Assembly: GCA_025966135.1 (NCBI GenBank)
Contig: JAOPVP010000033.1
Coordinates: 1 to 36,903, forward strand
Origin: Frankiales bacterium
Lineage (GTDB): Bacteria; Actinomycetota; Actinomycetes; Mycobacteriales; SCTD01
Direction of reading: 5' to 3'
Length of the DNA stretch: 36,903 nucleotides
In this document: one piece after another, positions 9,106-16,759 of the stretch
Layout: each line of letters starts with the position of its first letter
Position numbering within the stretch: the stretch's first letter is position 1
The notes under the pieces: generated by a model
The model's database searches: none
The model's input: the letters and a program-made list of their open reading frames with translations, nothing else
Told to the model about the DNA's origin: nothing
Made by a program: the position numbers and the translations under genes

Positions 9106-9110
9106 CGTGC

Positions 9111-9551
9111 GTGAGCAGCCCGAGCCAGATCGCCTCACTTCCGGCGGCAGCTGCCGATGTTCCCGAGCTCGTCTTCGCCTCCGGCCTGCCCGGCTTCCCC
9201 GGCGCGCGGCGCTTTGCGCTCGTCCGCTGGGGTGCCTTCGAGGGCCCGTACTCCCTGATGGTCGACCTCGAGCACCCGGACGTGCGGTTTCTCGTGATGC
9301 CGCCGTACACGTTCTTCCCGGACTACGTCGTCGATCTCGACGACGCGATCGCAGCGAAGATCCACCTGGACCGCGCCGAGAGCTGCTTGCTGCTGGTCAT
9401 CGTCACCCTCGGCTCCGTACCGGAGGAGGCGACCGCCAACCTGCTCGGGCCGGTCGTCATCAACCTCGAGACCCGCGAGGGCGTCCAGGCGGTGTTGGCC
9501 GACTCCGGCTACAGCACCCGCGTGCCGCTGCGCTCCACGACCGCCGCCTAG
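9111..9551 (+). CDS. fliW: Flagellar assembly factor FliW
   Basis: A 146-residue cytoplasmic protein of the FliW family. In Bacillus and Campylobacter, FliW binds flagellin and, when free, sequesters CsrA, so that flagellin translation follows secretion. Family motifs are visible: '[13 protein letters not shown]' near the N-terminus, '[19 protein letters not shown]', and 'LLLVIVTLG' followed by '[18 protein letters not shown]'. The GTG at 9111 follows GGAGGA. The first 17 residues are a low-complexity extension. It is the first gene of a + strand operon with csrA 29 bases downstream, which matches the known FliW-CsrA partner switch. Confidence 0.95.
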   Translation: MSSPSQIASLPAAAADVPELVFASGLPGFPGARRFALVRWGAFEGPYSLMVDLEHPDVRFLVMPPYTFFPDYVVDLDDAIAAKIHLDRAESCLLLVIVTLGSVPEEATANLLGPVVINLETREGVQAVLADSGYSTRVPLRSTTAA

Positions 9552-9580
9552 TCCCTGATTCCACGGAAGGAACCCCACCC

Positions 9581-9850
9581 ATGCTCGTCCTCACCCGCCG
9601 CAAGAACCAGAGCATCGTCATCGGCGACGACATCATCGTCACGGTGCTCGAGGTCAAGGGCGACCAGATCCGCCTCGGCATCACCGCTCCGCGCGACGTC
9701 CAGGTGTACCGGGAGGAGCTGCTCGCAGCCCTCACGGACGCCAACAAGTCCGCCGTCCTCTCCGAGGGCACCGCGCCGATCGCCCCTCCCGCCCCGCCGG
9801 CGAGTGCCTCTCTGTTCCGTCGCCCCACGCGCGCTCGCCGCGCGGCCTGA
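9581..9850 (+). CDS. csrA: Carbon storage regulator CsrA, with C-terminal extension
   Basis: An 89-residue RNA-binding translational regulator. Residues 1-60 are canonical CsrA: '[18 protein letters not shown]' and '[23 protein letters not shown]', including the basic L4-R-R-K and the conserved R44-type residue that bind GGA RNA. Typical CsrA is 60-75 residues. Here a P/A-rich linker is followed by an Arg-rich end ('[11 protein letters not shown]'), which could add RNA or FliW contacts. GGAAGGA before the ATG supports the start. It sits between fliW and the flagellar sigma gene, 20 bases from the latter. The expected main target is flagellin mRNA, whose leader lies outside the window. Confidence 0.95.
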   Translation: MLVLTRRKNQSIVIGDDIIVTVLEVKGDQIRLGITAPRDVQVYREELLAALTDANKSAVLSEGTAPIAPPAPPASASLFRRPTRARRAA

Positions 9851-9870
9851 TCGACCCCAGGAGACCAGCT

Positions 9871-10755
9871 GTGACCACCACGCCGCTGTCCGACGAAGCC
9901 AAGGCGCTCGTCGAGGCCCACCTGCCGCTCGTTCGGCACGTGCTCGCCGGAGTGGCGGCGCACTACCCGCGTCACGCGGACCGTGAGGAGCTCGCGCAGG
10001 CTGCGGCCCTCGGCCTGGTCGAGGCCGCTGCGCGTTACGACGAGGCACGCGGTGTGCCGTTCGACCGCTGGGCCGCCCTGCGGATCCGCGGCGCGATCGT
10101 GGACGCCGTACGGGCGTTGGACTTTGCTCCGCGCACGCTGCGCTCTGCGGCACGTGAGGCCGAGGCCGCGCGGGTGACGCTCGAGGGATCGCTCGGCCGC
10201 ACCCCCACCATCGAGGAGACCGCCGAGCAGATGGGCGTCCCGGCCTCGACGCTGGCGAACCTGCAGGGTCGGGTGCACCGCTCGCTGGTGCTCTCGCTCG
10301 ACGCCCCGTGCGGCGAGGAGGACGGCGATCCGCTGACCCTCGGCACCGGCCTGGTCGACATGGTGCAGCTCCAGCCGGTCGAGGTGCTCGAGCAGCGCGA
10401 ACGCGCCACCTACCTCCGCGACGCCCTCGCCTGCCTGCCGGAGCGGTTGAAGGACGTCGTCGTCGGCTACTTCCTCGACGGTGAGACCTCCGCGGACCTG
10501 GCCACCCGGCTGGGTGTGACCGAGTCGCGGGTGTCGCAGATGCGCACCGAGGCGCTCAAGCTGATGCGCGCGGGCATCGAGGCGCAGTACCAGGAGAAGC
10601 CGGCCGCTCAGCCGGACGACCCGGGTCGCACGGCCTACCGGCAGGCTGCGTACGCCGCCCAGCTGGCTTCCCGGTCGACCTATGCCACGCGCCTGAGCAG
10701 GCTGCCGCAGGCCCGCTCCGTGGCTGACCCGCTCGAGGTGCGCGCTGCGGGCTGA
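9871..10755 (+). CDS. fliA: RNA polymerase sigma factor, FliA/WhiG family (flagellar)
   Basis: A 294-residue sigma-70 family protein with regions 2, 3 and 4. Region 2 (about 10-90) has 'DREELAQAAALGLVEAAARYDEARGVPF' and 'RWAALRIRGAIVDAVR'. Region 3 has 'LGRTPTIEETAEQMGV'. Region 4 (about 180-235) has 'LPERLKDVVVGYF' and the helix-turn-helix 'SADLATRLGVTESRVSQMRTEALKLMR', characteristic of FliA/WhiG. About 55 further residues (240-294) extend past region 4, which is unusual for FliA. The GTG start follows CAGGAGA. Its operon position after csrA and next to the flagellar cluster supports a flagellar role. Candidate target promoters are at 21795, 34352 and 34828. WhiG-type sporulation sigma is the alternative, less likely given context. 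Confidence 0.93.
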   Translation: MTTTPLSDEAKALVEAHLPLVRHVLAGVAAHYPRHADREELAQAAALGLVEAAARYDEARGVPFDRWAALRIRGAIVDAVRALDFAPRTLRSAAREAEAARVTLEGSLGRTPTIEETAEQMGVPASTLANLQGRVHRSLVLSLDAPCGEEDGDPLTLGTGLVDMVQLQPVEVLEQRERATYLRDALACLPERLKDVVVGYFLDGETSADLATRLGVTESRVSQMRTEALKLMRAGIEAQYQEKPAAQPDDPGRTAYRQAAYAAQLASRSTYATRLSRLPQARSVADPLEVRAAG

Positions 10756-10776
10756 CCTGGCCCGTAGGGTGGACCG

Positions 10777-11634
10777 GTGACTGATGAGACCCCCGCCGTG
10801 GTGGAAGACGTCCCCACGGGTCCGGCCCACCTCAGGCCGCAGCACCGCTCGTTCTTCCGGGAGCTGCCCTTCCTGGTGATCATCGCGTTTGTCCTGGCGC
10901 TGCTCATCAAGCACTTCCTGGTGCAGGCCTTCTACATCCCGTCAGGCTCGATGCAGCAGACGCTGCAGGTCGGCGACCGGGTGCTGGTCAACAAGGTGCC
11001 CTACTACTACCGCGGTCCTGCGCGCGGCGAGATCGTCGTCTTCAACGGGCTGAACAACTTCGACGAGGGCGTCACCATCCCGGCGCCGACCAACCCGGTC
11101 GCCAAGGTGCTGAACACGATCAGCAGCACCATCGGCCTCGGTGCGCCGAACGAGAAGGACTACATCAAGCGGGTCATCGGGGTCCCGGGCGATCACGTGA
11201 TGTGCTGCGACACCGCGGGCCGGGTCGTGGTCACCCCGGCGGGTGGTTCGCCGGTGTCTCTGGACGAGCCCTACATCTTCGAGAACGACACCACCGAGCT
11301 CCGCTACTTCTGCGCGGCCGGCACCGGCAAGCGCACCTGTCCGCCGGGTGCGCCGGGGGTCCTCGTGCCCGCAGGCCGGCTGTGGGTGATGGGTGACCAT
11401 CGCGGCAACTCCGCGGACTCGCGCTACCACCTCAGCGACGCCAACCACGGGACCGTTCCCGAGAACAAGGTCGTCGGGAAGGCCTTCGTGATCGTCTACC
11501 CGTTCAACCGGGTCGGCGTGCTGCACGTGCCGTCGACCTTCAAGCACCTGGCGCTGCCGGCTGCGCCGTACACGCTGGGTCTTGTGGGAGCGGTGCCGCT
11601 CACCCTGCTCCGTCGCCGCCGCAAGCTGCGCTGA
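10777..11634 (+). CDS. lepB: Type I signal peptidase
   Basis: A 285-residue membrane protease that cleaves signal peptides outside the membrane. One TM helix ('ELPFLVIIAFVLALLIKHFLV') precedes the catalytic Ser58 in 'YIPSGSM'. The general base Lys131 is in 'DYIKRVIGVPGD', and the box E motif is 'GDHRGNSADSR'. A second C-terminal TM helix near 262-280 ends in 'RRRRKLR', typical of actinobacterial LepB. The GTG starts 21 bases after the sigma gene, so it is probably in the same operon. Most flagellar parts are not Sec substrates, but FliP at 17855 has a cleavable-looking signal peptide, and this could be the link. Confidence 0.93.
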   Translation: MTDETPAVVEDVPTGPAHLRPQHRSFFRELPFLVIIAFVLALLIKHFLVQAFYIPSGSMQQTLQVGDRVLVNKVPYYYRGPARGEIVVFNGLNNFDEGVTIPAPTNPVAKVLNTISSTIGLGAPNEKDYIKRVIGVPGDHVMCCDTAGRVVVTPAGGSPVSLDEPYIFENDTTELRYFCAAGTGKRTCPPGAPGVLVPAGRLWVMGDHRGNSADSRYHLSDANHGTVPENKVVGKAFVIVYPFNRVGVLHVPSTFKHLALPAAPYTLGLVGAVPLTLLRRRRKLR

Positions 11635-11641
11635 CCTCGTA

Positions 11642-11678
11642 AGGTCCGCTCCTGCGCACCTCGCCAGGTGGGACCTGG
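11642..11678. terminator. Weak bidirectional hairpin between convergent operons
   Basis: Between lepB (+) and the 70-aa membrane protein gene (-), AGGTCC (11642-11647) can pair with GGACCT (11671-11676). Inner stems CACCT/AGGTG, or alternatively CCAGGT/ACCTGG, are also possible. Its position between convergent stops suggests a shared terminator, but the pairing is imperfect. Confidence 0.35.
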
Positions 11679-11706
11679 GCAGACGCAAGCAGGGGTAGGA
11701 GAGGGC

Positions 11707-11919
11707 TCAGGGATCCCTGCGGGTGCCGGTGGCGATCAGGCTGCGGGCGAGCGGCATGGCTACCTTCTCGACGGCGGTGAGCGCCGCCGCGACGATCCCG
11801 ATGCGGATCGCTGCGTCCGAGACCGACAGCCGGCCCTCGAACATCTGGAGCGCGACGACACCGACCGCGAGGAGCCCGAGGAAACCGAGGAACGGCGTGC
11901 GCAACCTCATGGCGCTCAC
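11707..11919 (-). CDS. Small membrane protein at the end of the flagellar operon
   Basis: A 70-residue protein not recognised as a named family. Residues ~7-27 ('PFLGFLGLLAVGVVALQMF') form one clear TM helix. A second hydrophobic, amphipathic stretch follows ('SVSDAAIRIGIVAAALTAVEKVAMPLA'), then a basic tail 'ATGTRRDP'. The GTG start overlaps the stop of the FlhF-like gene (GTGA), so translation is probably coupled. The ATG three codons later is an alternative. Being last in the flhB-flhA cistron chain suggests a role at the flagellar base or export gate, but nothing shows it directly. Confidence 0.6.
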   Translation of the reverse strand: MSAMRLRTPFLGFLGLLAVGVVALQMFEGRLSVSDAAIRIGIVAAALTAVEKVAMPLARSLIATGTRRDP

Positions 11920-12890
11920 CCGACCACGGCGGCGCGGATGGCGAGGGCCAGCTCGGTTGCGGTAGCGGCGGCGGTGCGGTCGCCGAGGGTGATGGTCCCG
12001 GGGGTCAGGCCGCGGGTCGCTGCGTCGAGCAGCCCGAGGACGCCACTGATCCCGTACCCGTTGACCACCAGCGGGTGCGCCTCGTCCGGTGACGCGGGCT
12101 CGGGGAGCACTGTCGACAGGGCGCTCGCCAGGGCCGCGACCCAGCTGAGGTCCTCGACCGGGTCCTGTCCGGGCAGCGCGTCGAGCACCGCGGCGGGGAG
12201 TGCGAGGTCGGTGAGGGCCTGCCGGCTCCACCCGCTCGGGGCCGGCACGGCCGGCGGCCCCTTCACGGACGCCTTCTTGGCGGCCGCCCTCTTCACGGGT
12301 GCCTTCGTGGGTGCGTCGGCTGGTGCCTTCGCCGGTGCCTTCTCGGCGGCGGCGGCCCACCTCGGCCGCGGGGCGACCACCTGTTCCGGGGCGATGTCCA
12401 AGACGACCTGGGCAGGTGCCTCGACGACGGGGGGCGGGGACAGCACAGGGGGCAAGGTCTGGTCGAGGGCCTGCTCGAAGGCGCGCTCCACTGCCTGCTC
12501 GACCGCCCGGTCGACCGAGCGTCCGGTGTGGTCGGCCACGGCCGGCGAGGGGTGCGGGGCGGTGGCGGCGGAGGCCGGGCGGCTGGTCCGTCGTACTCGT
12601 GGGAGCTCGGCCGCCTCGGCCTGCGAGAGCAGGGCGTCGAAAGCGCTGTTCACGGGGTTGTCGACGGCGCTGTCCGAGGCGGGTCGCGCCGGGGGTACGG
12701 CGACGACCTCGTACCGGTCCTTGCCGACCAGTCCCTGCATGCCCCTGCGGACCTTGCGGGCGCGGCGGACGGTCAGGTCCGGTCCGAGCGACGCGACGGC
12801 GTAGGCCATCGCCTCCTCGAGGGTGTCGCCGGTGAAGACCTCGACGACCTCGTCGGCCAACTGGCTCTCAGGCTGCAGCACGCTGGGCAA
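11916..12890 (-). CDS. FlhF-like protein lacking a recognisable GTPase domain
   Basis: A 324-residue protein directly after flhA, where flhF is commonly found. Residues ~16-66 match the FlhF N-terminus: 'EEAMAYAVASLGPDLTVRRARKVRRG' and 'GLVGKDRYEVVAV'. Residues ~70-220 are low complexity, ending in a Lys/Ala/Pro tract ('KAPAKAPADAPTKAPVKRA') like a histone-tail linker. The last ~100 residues ('LTDLALPAAVLDALPG', 'WVAALASALSTVLPEP') resemble the helical N domain of an SRP-type GTPase. The GxTGxGKTT P-loop, DTAG and TKxD motifs of FlhF are missing, and the protein ends about where the G domain would start. The start is TTG at 12890 or GTG at 12881, overlapping flhA by up to 23 bases. A GTPase-independent placement or export factor is inference. 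Confidence 0.65.
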   Translation of the reverse strand: MPSVLQPESQLADEVVEVFTGDTLEEAMAYAVASLGPDLTVRRARKVRRGMQGLVGKDRYEVVAVPPARPASDSAVDNPVNSAFDALLSQAEAAELPRVRRTSRPASAATAPHPSPAVADHTGRSVDRAVEQAVERAFEQALDQTLPPVLSPPPVVEAPAQVVLDIAPEQVVAPRPRWAAAAEKAPAKAPADAPTKAPVKRAAAKKASVKGPPAVPAPSGWSRQALTDLALPAAVLDALPGQDPVEDLSWVAALASALSTVLPEPASPDEAHPLVVNGYGISGVLGLLDAATRGLTPGTITLGDRTAAATATELALAIRAAVVG

Positions 12891-14919
12891 GGTAGATCAC
12901 CCCCACGGGTTCGATGGTGAGATTGCGGGACAACTCGGTGAAGGAAAGGACGGGCAGGTCGGGTCGCCCACCGACGAGGAGGCGCCGCACAGCCGGGCGG
13001 AGCTGGGCCGAGCAGACAATGGCTGGTCGGTGGCCGGCGGCCTCGGCTGTCCGCACGGCCTCGCCGATGCCGGCGACGAGGGCTTCCATGCGCGGCGGGT
13101 CCAGCGCCAGCCAGGTACCGGCGTCGCCGGTGCGACAGGCCTCCAGCAGCGACTGCTCCAGCAGCGGCTCGAGGGTCAGGGCGGCCAGGCGGTTGCCGAC
13201 CGCGGCGCCCGAGGAGATCGTCGGGCCCAGGACCCCGCGGGCGGCCTCGACGAGCTGCTCGGGGATGCGGGTCTCGCGGGACTTGGCGGTGACCGCCTCC
13301 AGGATGCGGGTGAGGTCGCGGACCGGGACGCCCTCGCTGAGCAGCTCGCGCATGACCCGCTGTACCTCTGCCAGCGAAAGCGTGTCGGTGCCGACCTCGC
13401 CGGCGACGACGGGGGAGACGGTCTTCACGGCGTCCACCAGGACCTGCACGTCCTGCCGGGTCAGCAGGTCCGGCGCGGCCTTGCGCACGACCTCCGACAG
13501 GTGGGTCACGATGACCGACGCGCGGTCGATGACGGTTGCGCCCTCGGCGGCAAGGACCTCGGCGAGCTCGTCCTGCACCCAGGTGGCGGGGAGACCGAAG
13601 ACCGGGTCGACGGTGGCGCGTCCCGGCAGGCCGGCGGCATCTTCGCCCAGCACCATGGAGCAACCCGGCGGTGCCTCGCCCCGGGCCGCTTCGACCCCGT
13701 GCAGCTTCACGACGTACGTCGAGGCCGGGAGCTCGGGGGCATCGTGGCTGCGCACCGGGGGAACGACCAGGCCGAGATCGGCTGCGATCCGCTTGCGCAG
13801 CGCGCGAACCCGTTCCATCAGGGAGCCACCACGGGCCGGGTCGAGCAGGTCGAGCAGGTCAGGCGCCAGCTCGAGCTCGAGCGGCTCGACCCGCACCTGC
13901 TCGAGCATCACCTCGGTCTGCTCGTTGCCGGCGTCGACCACCTCCTCCTCGACCTCGACCGGAGCGGGCTTCTGCGCCCGGGTGGCGACGAAGAACAGCA
14001 GGCCGGCAAGGAGCAGGAAGGGGACCTTCGGCAGACCGGGCATCAGGCCGAGCAGAGCCACCGCCACCGAGCCGACCCGCAGCGCCTGCGCCGAGCGCAG
14101 CAGCTGGTGGACGAGGTCCGCACCGAGACCGCCCTCCTGGTCGCTCTGCACGCGGGTGACGACGATGCCGCTGGCGACCGAGATGAGCAGCGCGGGTACC
14201 TGGGAGACGAGGCCGTCACCGACACTGAGCAGGCAGTACCGCGAGATCGCCTCGGAGAGCGACAGGTGGTGCTGCAGCACGCCGATCGCGAAACCGCCGA
14301 CCAGGTTGATGCTCACGATGACGACGGCCGCGATCGCGTCGCCCTTCACGAACTTGCTGGCACCGTCCATCGAACCGTAGAAGTCGGCCTCCCGGCCGAC
14401 GTCCAGGCGCCGGGCGCGGGCCTGCTCGTCGCTGATGAGCCCGCTGTTCAGGTCGGCATCGATGGCCATCTGCTTGCCGGGCATGGCGTCGAGGGTGAAG
14501 CGGGCCGCCACCTCCGCGACGCGGCCCGCACCGGCGGTGATGACGACGAACTGGATGATGACGAGGATCAGGAACACCACCAGTCCGACGACCAGGTTGC
14601 CGCCGACCACCACCTGTCCGAACGCCTGGATCACCTTGCCTGCGTGGCCGTCGAGCAGGATCAGGCGGGTCGAGGAGATGTTGAGCGCGAGCCGCATCAG
14701 CGTCGTGACGAGCAGCAGTGCCGGGAAGACAGAGAAGTCGAGCGCCCGCTCCGCGGTGATGGCGGTCAGCAGGATGACGACCGCGACCGTGAGGTTGGTC
14801 GCCAGCAGCAGGTCGAGCAGCATCGTCGGCAGCGGGATGATCATCGTGAGGACGATGCCGACCATCAGCAGCGGGACGCCCATCGACGCGGCTCGACTGC
14901 CGCCACGGGGTGCGCTCAT
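12868..14919 (-). CDS. flhA: Flagellar export gate protein FlhA
   Basis: A 683-residue inner-membrane protein forming the nonameric export gate of the flagellar type III system. About eight TM helices occupy residues 10-310, with the conserved FHIPEP-type cytoplasmic loop visible as 'LNISSTRLIL', 'VVGGNLVVGLVVFLILVIIQFVVITAGAGRVAEVAARFTLDAMPGKQMAID' (its hallmark region, ~95-150) and 'ADFYGSMDGASKFVKGDAIAA'. The C-terminal half is the cytoplasmic ring and chaperone-docking domain ('LPASTYVVKLHGVE'). The ATG at 14919 overlaps the flhB stop by 4 bases. Length is normal (E. coli 692). Confidence 0.97.
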   Translation of the reverse strand: MSAPRGGSRAASMGVPLLMVGIVLTMIIPLPTMLLDLLLATNLTVAVVILLTAITAERALDFSVFPALLLVTTLMRLALNISSTRLILLDGHAGKVIQAFGQVVVGGNLVVGLVVFLILVIIQFVVITAGAGRVAEVAARFTLDAMPGKQMAIDADLNSGLISDEQARARRLDVGREADFYGSMDGASKFVKGDAIAAVVIVSINLVGGFAIGVLQHHLSLSEAISRYCLLSVGDGLVSQVPALLISVASGIVVTRVQSDQEGGLGADLVHQLLRSAQALRVGSVAVALLGLMPGLPKVPFLLLAGLLFFVATRAQKPAPVEVEEEVVDAGNEQTEVMLEQVRVEPLELELAPDLLDLLDPARGGSLMERVRALRKRIAADLGLVVPPVRSHDAPELPASTYVVKLHGVEAARGEAPPGCSMVLGEDAAGLPGRATVDPVFGLPATWVQDELAEVLAAEGATVIDRASVIVTHLSEVVRKAAPDLLTRQDVQVLVDAVKTVSPVVAGEVGTDTLSLAEVQRVMRELLSEGVPVRDLTRILEAVTAKSRETRIPEQLVEAARGVLGPTISSGAAVGNRLAALTLEPLLEQSLLEACRTGDAGTWLALDPPRMEALVAGIGEAVRTAEAAGHRPAIVCSAQLRPAVRRLLVGGRPDLPVLSFTELSRNLTIEPVGVIYLAQRAAA

Positions 14920-15992
14920 GCGGCAGTCATCCGAGATCTCCAGGTGGGACGGGCGCCGCGACGCTTCGCGGCGTAGACGACGGCGAGGACTTCGGCGACC
15001 GCCCGGAACAGCTCGACCGGGATCCCGTCACCGACTTCGGTGTTCTTGTAGATCGCCCGGGCGAGCGGCTTGTCGACGAGCACGGGGACGCCGTGCTCGG
15101 CAGCGACCTCCTTGATGCGCTGGGCGGTGGCACCAGCGCCCTTGGCGACAACGACCGGTGCGGCCGAGCCGGGCGCGTAGGCGAGAGCGACGACCAGGTG
15201 AGTCGGGTTCGCGAGGATCACGTCCGCCTTCGGGATCGCGTGCATCATCCGGGCCCGTGAGGAGGCCAGCATGCGGGCGCGGATCTGGCCCTTGGTGTGC
15301 GGGTTGCCTTCGCTCTGCTTGTGCTCGTCGCTGATGTCGTTCTTGCTCATCCGCGACTGCTTGCCGAACGAGCGCCGCTGCCACGCTGCGTCCAGCACAC
15401 CCACGAGCAGGGCGAGTACGGCGACCCGCCACAGCATGCTGCGCACGGTGTCGCCCACCACGGTCTGGAGGGCTCCGAAGCTGCCCCCGCTGCTGACCAG
15501 CTCCTTGGCGCCGCTCTGCCACGCGCCGAACGTCACGAGGGCGAGCGAAGCGAGCTTGGCGGTGTCCTTGAGCAGCTGCACCAGGCTGTGCGGGGAGACC
15601 ATCCGCTTGATGGCCTTACCGGGGTTCAGCCGCTCGAACCGGGGCTTGATGGCCGCGGGGTTGGGTCGCGAGCGGGTGACGACGCTGCCGGCCAGCAGGG
15701 CGGCCGCGCCCACGATGGCGACCGAGGGCGCGAGGGCGCGGACCGAGTCCAAGATCACCTTGAGGGCCAGACCACGGGCAGCGGGGAGGTCGCTGACATC
15801 GGCGCTTGCCAGGACGAGTGTCATGTCAGTGCGCAGCACCTCCATCAGCCGGCTGAGCATCGCGGGAAGCACGAGCACCAGCGCCAGCAGGGACACACCG
15901 GACGGCAGCTCCATCGAGCGGGCGGCAACCCCCTTCTTGCGGAGGTCCTTGAGCCGTTTCGGGGTCGCCTTCTCGGTCCTCTCACCACTCAT
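14916..15992 (-). CDS. flhB: Flagellar export switch protein FlhB
   Basis: A 358-residue membrane protein that switches export from rod/hook to filament substrates. The N-terminus 'MSGERTEKATPKRLKDLRKKG' is the classic FlhB start. Four TM helices span residues ~30-210, and the cytoplasmic domain carries the autocleavage site 'NPTH' at about 262-265, followed by 'LVVALAY' and 'VLVDKPLARAIYKNTEVGDGIP'. It overlaps fliR upstream and flhA downstream by 4 bases each. FliK, encoded at 23283-24623, is the expected partner that triggers the switch. Confidence 0.97.
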   Translation of the reverse strand: MSGERTEKATPKRLKDLRKKGVAARSMELPSGVSLLALVLVLPAMLSRLMEVLRTDMTLVLASADVSDLPAARGLALKVILDSVRALAPSVAIVGAAALLAGSVVTRSRPNPAAIKPRFERLNPGKAIKRMVSPHSLVQLLKDTAKLASLALVTFGAWQSGAKELVSSGGSFGALQTVVGDTVRSMLWRVAVLALLVGVLDAAWQRRSFGKQSRMSKNDISDEHKQSEGNPHTKGQIRARMLASSRARMMHAIPKADVILANPTHLVVALAYAPGSAAPVVVAKGAGATAQRIKEVAAEHGVPVLVDKPLARAIYKNTEVGDGIPVELFRAVAEVLAVVYAAKRRGARPTWRSRMTAA

Positions 15993-16756
15993 CGCAGCAC
16001 CTCGAAGGGCAGCCGCAGCGAGGGGTCGAGCAGCTGCGCGGCGTGGGCGGGGAGCAGGGCGAGGGTGGTTCCCGCGGTGGTGAGGGCGATGAGCGTCTTG
16101 ACCGGCAGCGCCAGCGACAGGGCGTTGGCCTGAGGTACGAACCGGGCGGCGAACGACAGCGCGACGTCGGTAAGGAAGAGGACACCCAGAAGGGGCGCGG
16201 CCACCTCGAAGGCGCTCAGCAGGATCTGGGTGGCTGCGTGGCCGAGGGTGGTCGCCGTACCGCTGGCGAGGGAGGGGAAGTGCCCGAGCGGGATGCCCTT
16301 GAAGGAGCGCACGAAGCCACCCACGACCGAGGCATAGGCCTCGCTGGCGAAGAAGATGGCACTGAAGCAGACCGAGAACAGCCGCGAGAACGCCGCCGCC
16401 GGCTGACCCGACATCGGGTCCACGATGGAGGCGTACGAGAAGCCGCCGGACAGGTCGGCCAGGGTGCCGGCGACCTCGAAGGCGCTGAACAGCAAGTTGG
16501 TGAGCATGCCCAGCACCAGTCCGACGACCACCTGTCCGAGGGCGGCTGCGATGTAGTTCGGCAGGTCAGCGGGGACCTGCGAGGCCGGGGTCATGGGGGT
16601 CACGAAGAGTGCGAGGGCGAGGGCTGCAGACAGGCGGCCGATCGAGGACATGCCCTTCGCCGACAGCACCGGTGCGGTGATGACCCACGCGCCGGTGCGG
16701 GCGAGGACCAGCAGGAACACGCTGATCGTCGCCGTCGAGAAGGGAAGGGTGGACAC
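15989..16756 (-). CDS. fliR: Flagellar export protein FliR
   Basis: A 255-residue polytopic membrane protein of the FliP5-FliQ4-FliR1 export core. Several long hydrophobic helices are evident, and 'RTGAWVITAPVLSAKGMSSIGRLSAALALALFV' and 'GGFSYASIVDPMSGQPAAAFSRLFSV' follow the FliR pattern (family: 'GGxxIdxqmG...s.ip.ls.f'). The GTG start lies 3 bases after the fliQ stop, and the stop overlaps flhB. Confidence 0.94.
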   Translation of the reverse strand: MSTLPFSTATISVFLLVLARTGAWVITAPVLSAKGMSSIGRLSAALALALFVTPMTPASQVPADLPNYIAAALGQVVVGLVLGMLTNLLFSAFEVAGTLADLSGGFSYASIVDPMSGQPAAAFSRLFSVCFSAIFFASEAYASVVGGFVRSFKGIPLGHFPSLASGTATTLGHAATQILLSAFEVAAPLLGVLFLTDVALSFAARFVPQANALSLALPVKTLIALTTAGTTLALLPAHAAQLLDPSLRLPFEVLR

Positions 16757-16759
16757 GCG

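Larger units (their letters stand above)
8679..9110. other. Gene-free region upstream of the fliW operon
   Basis: No gene is supported in these 432 bases. It holds a weak hairpin after ettA (CACCCG 8682-8687 with CGGGTG 8697-8702), a perfect 14-bp palindrome CACCCGATCGGGTG at 8805-8818, an inverted repeat CATCCCGG/CCGGGATG at 8870-8895, and a GC-rich hairpin at 9069-9086 in the probable fliW leader. The fliW operon promoter must lie here, but no clear -10/-35 pair stands out. Confidence 0.5.

Noticed and set aside
9135..9160. TCAC and GCCGATGT on the plus strand inside fliW
   Set aside because: The spacing is 14, not 15, and it lies within the coding region of fliW, so it was not included with the three promoter candidates.
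12823..14976. A 717-codon open frame on the plus strand
   Set aside because: It lies opposite flhA; the translation is a run of D/Q/R/G with no family features, and flhA is certain.
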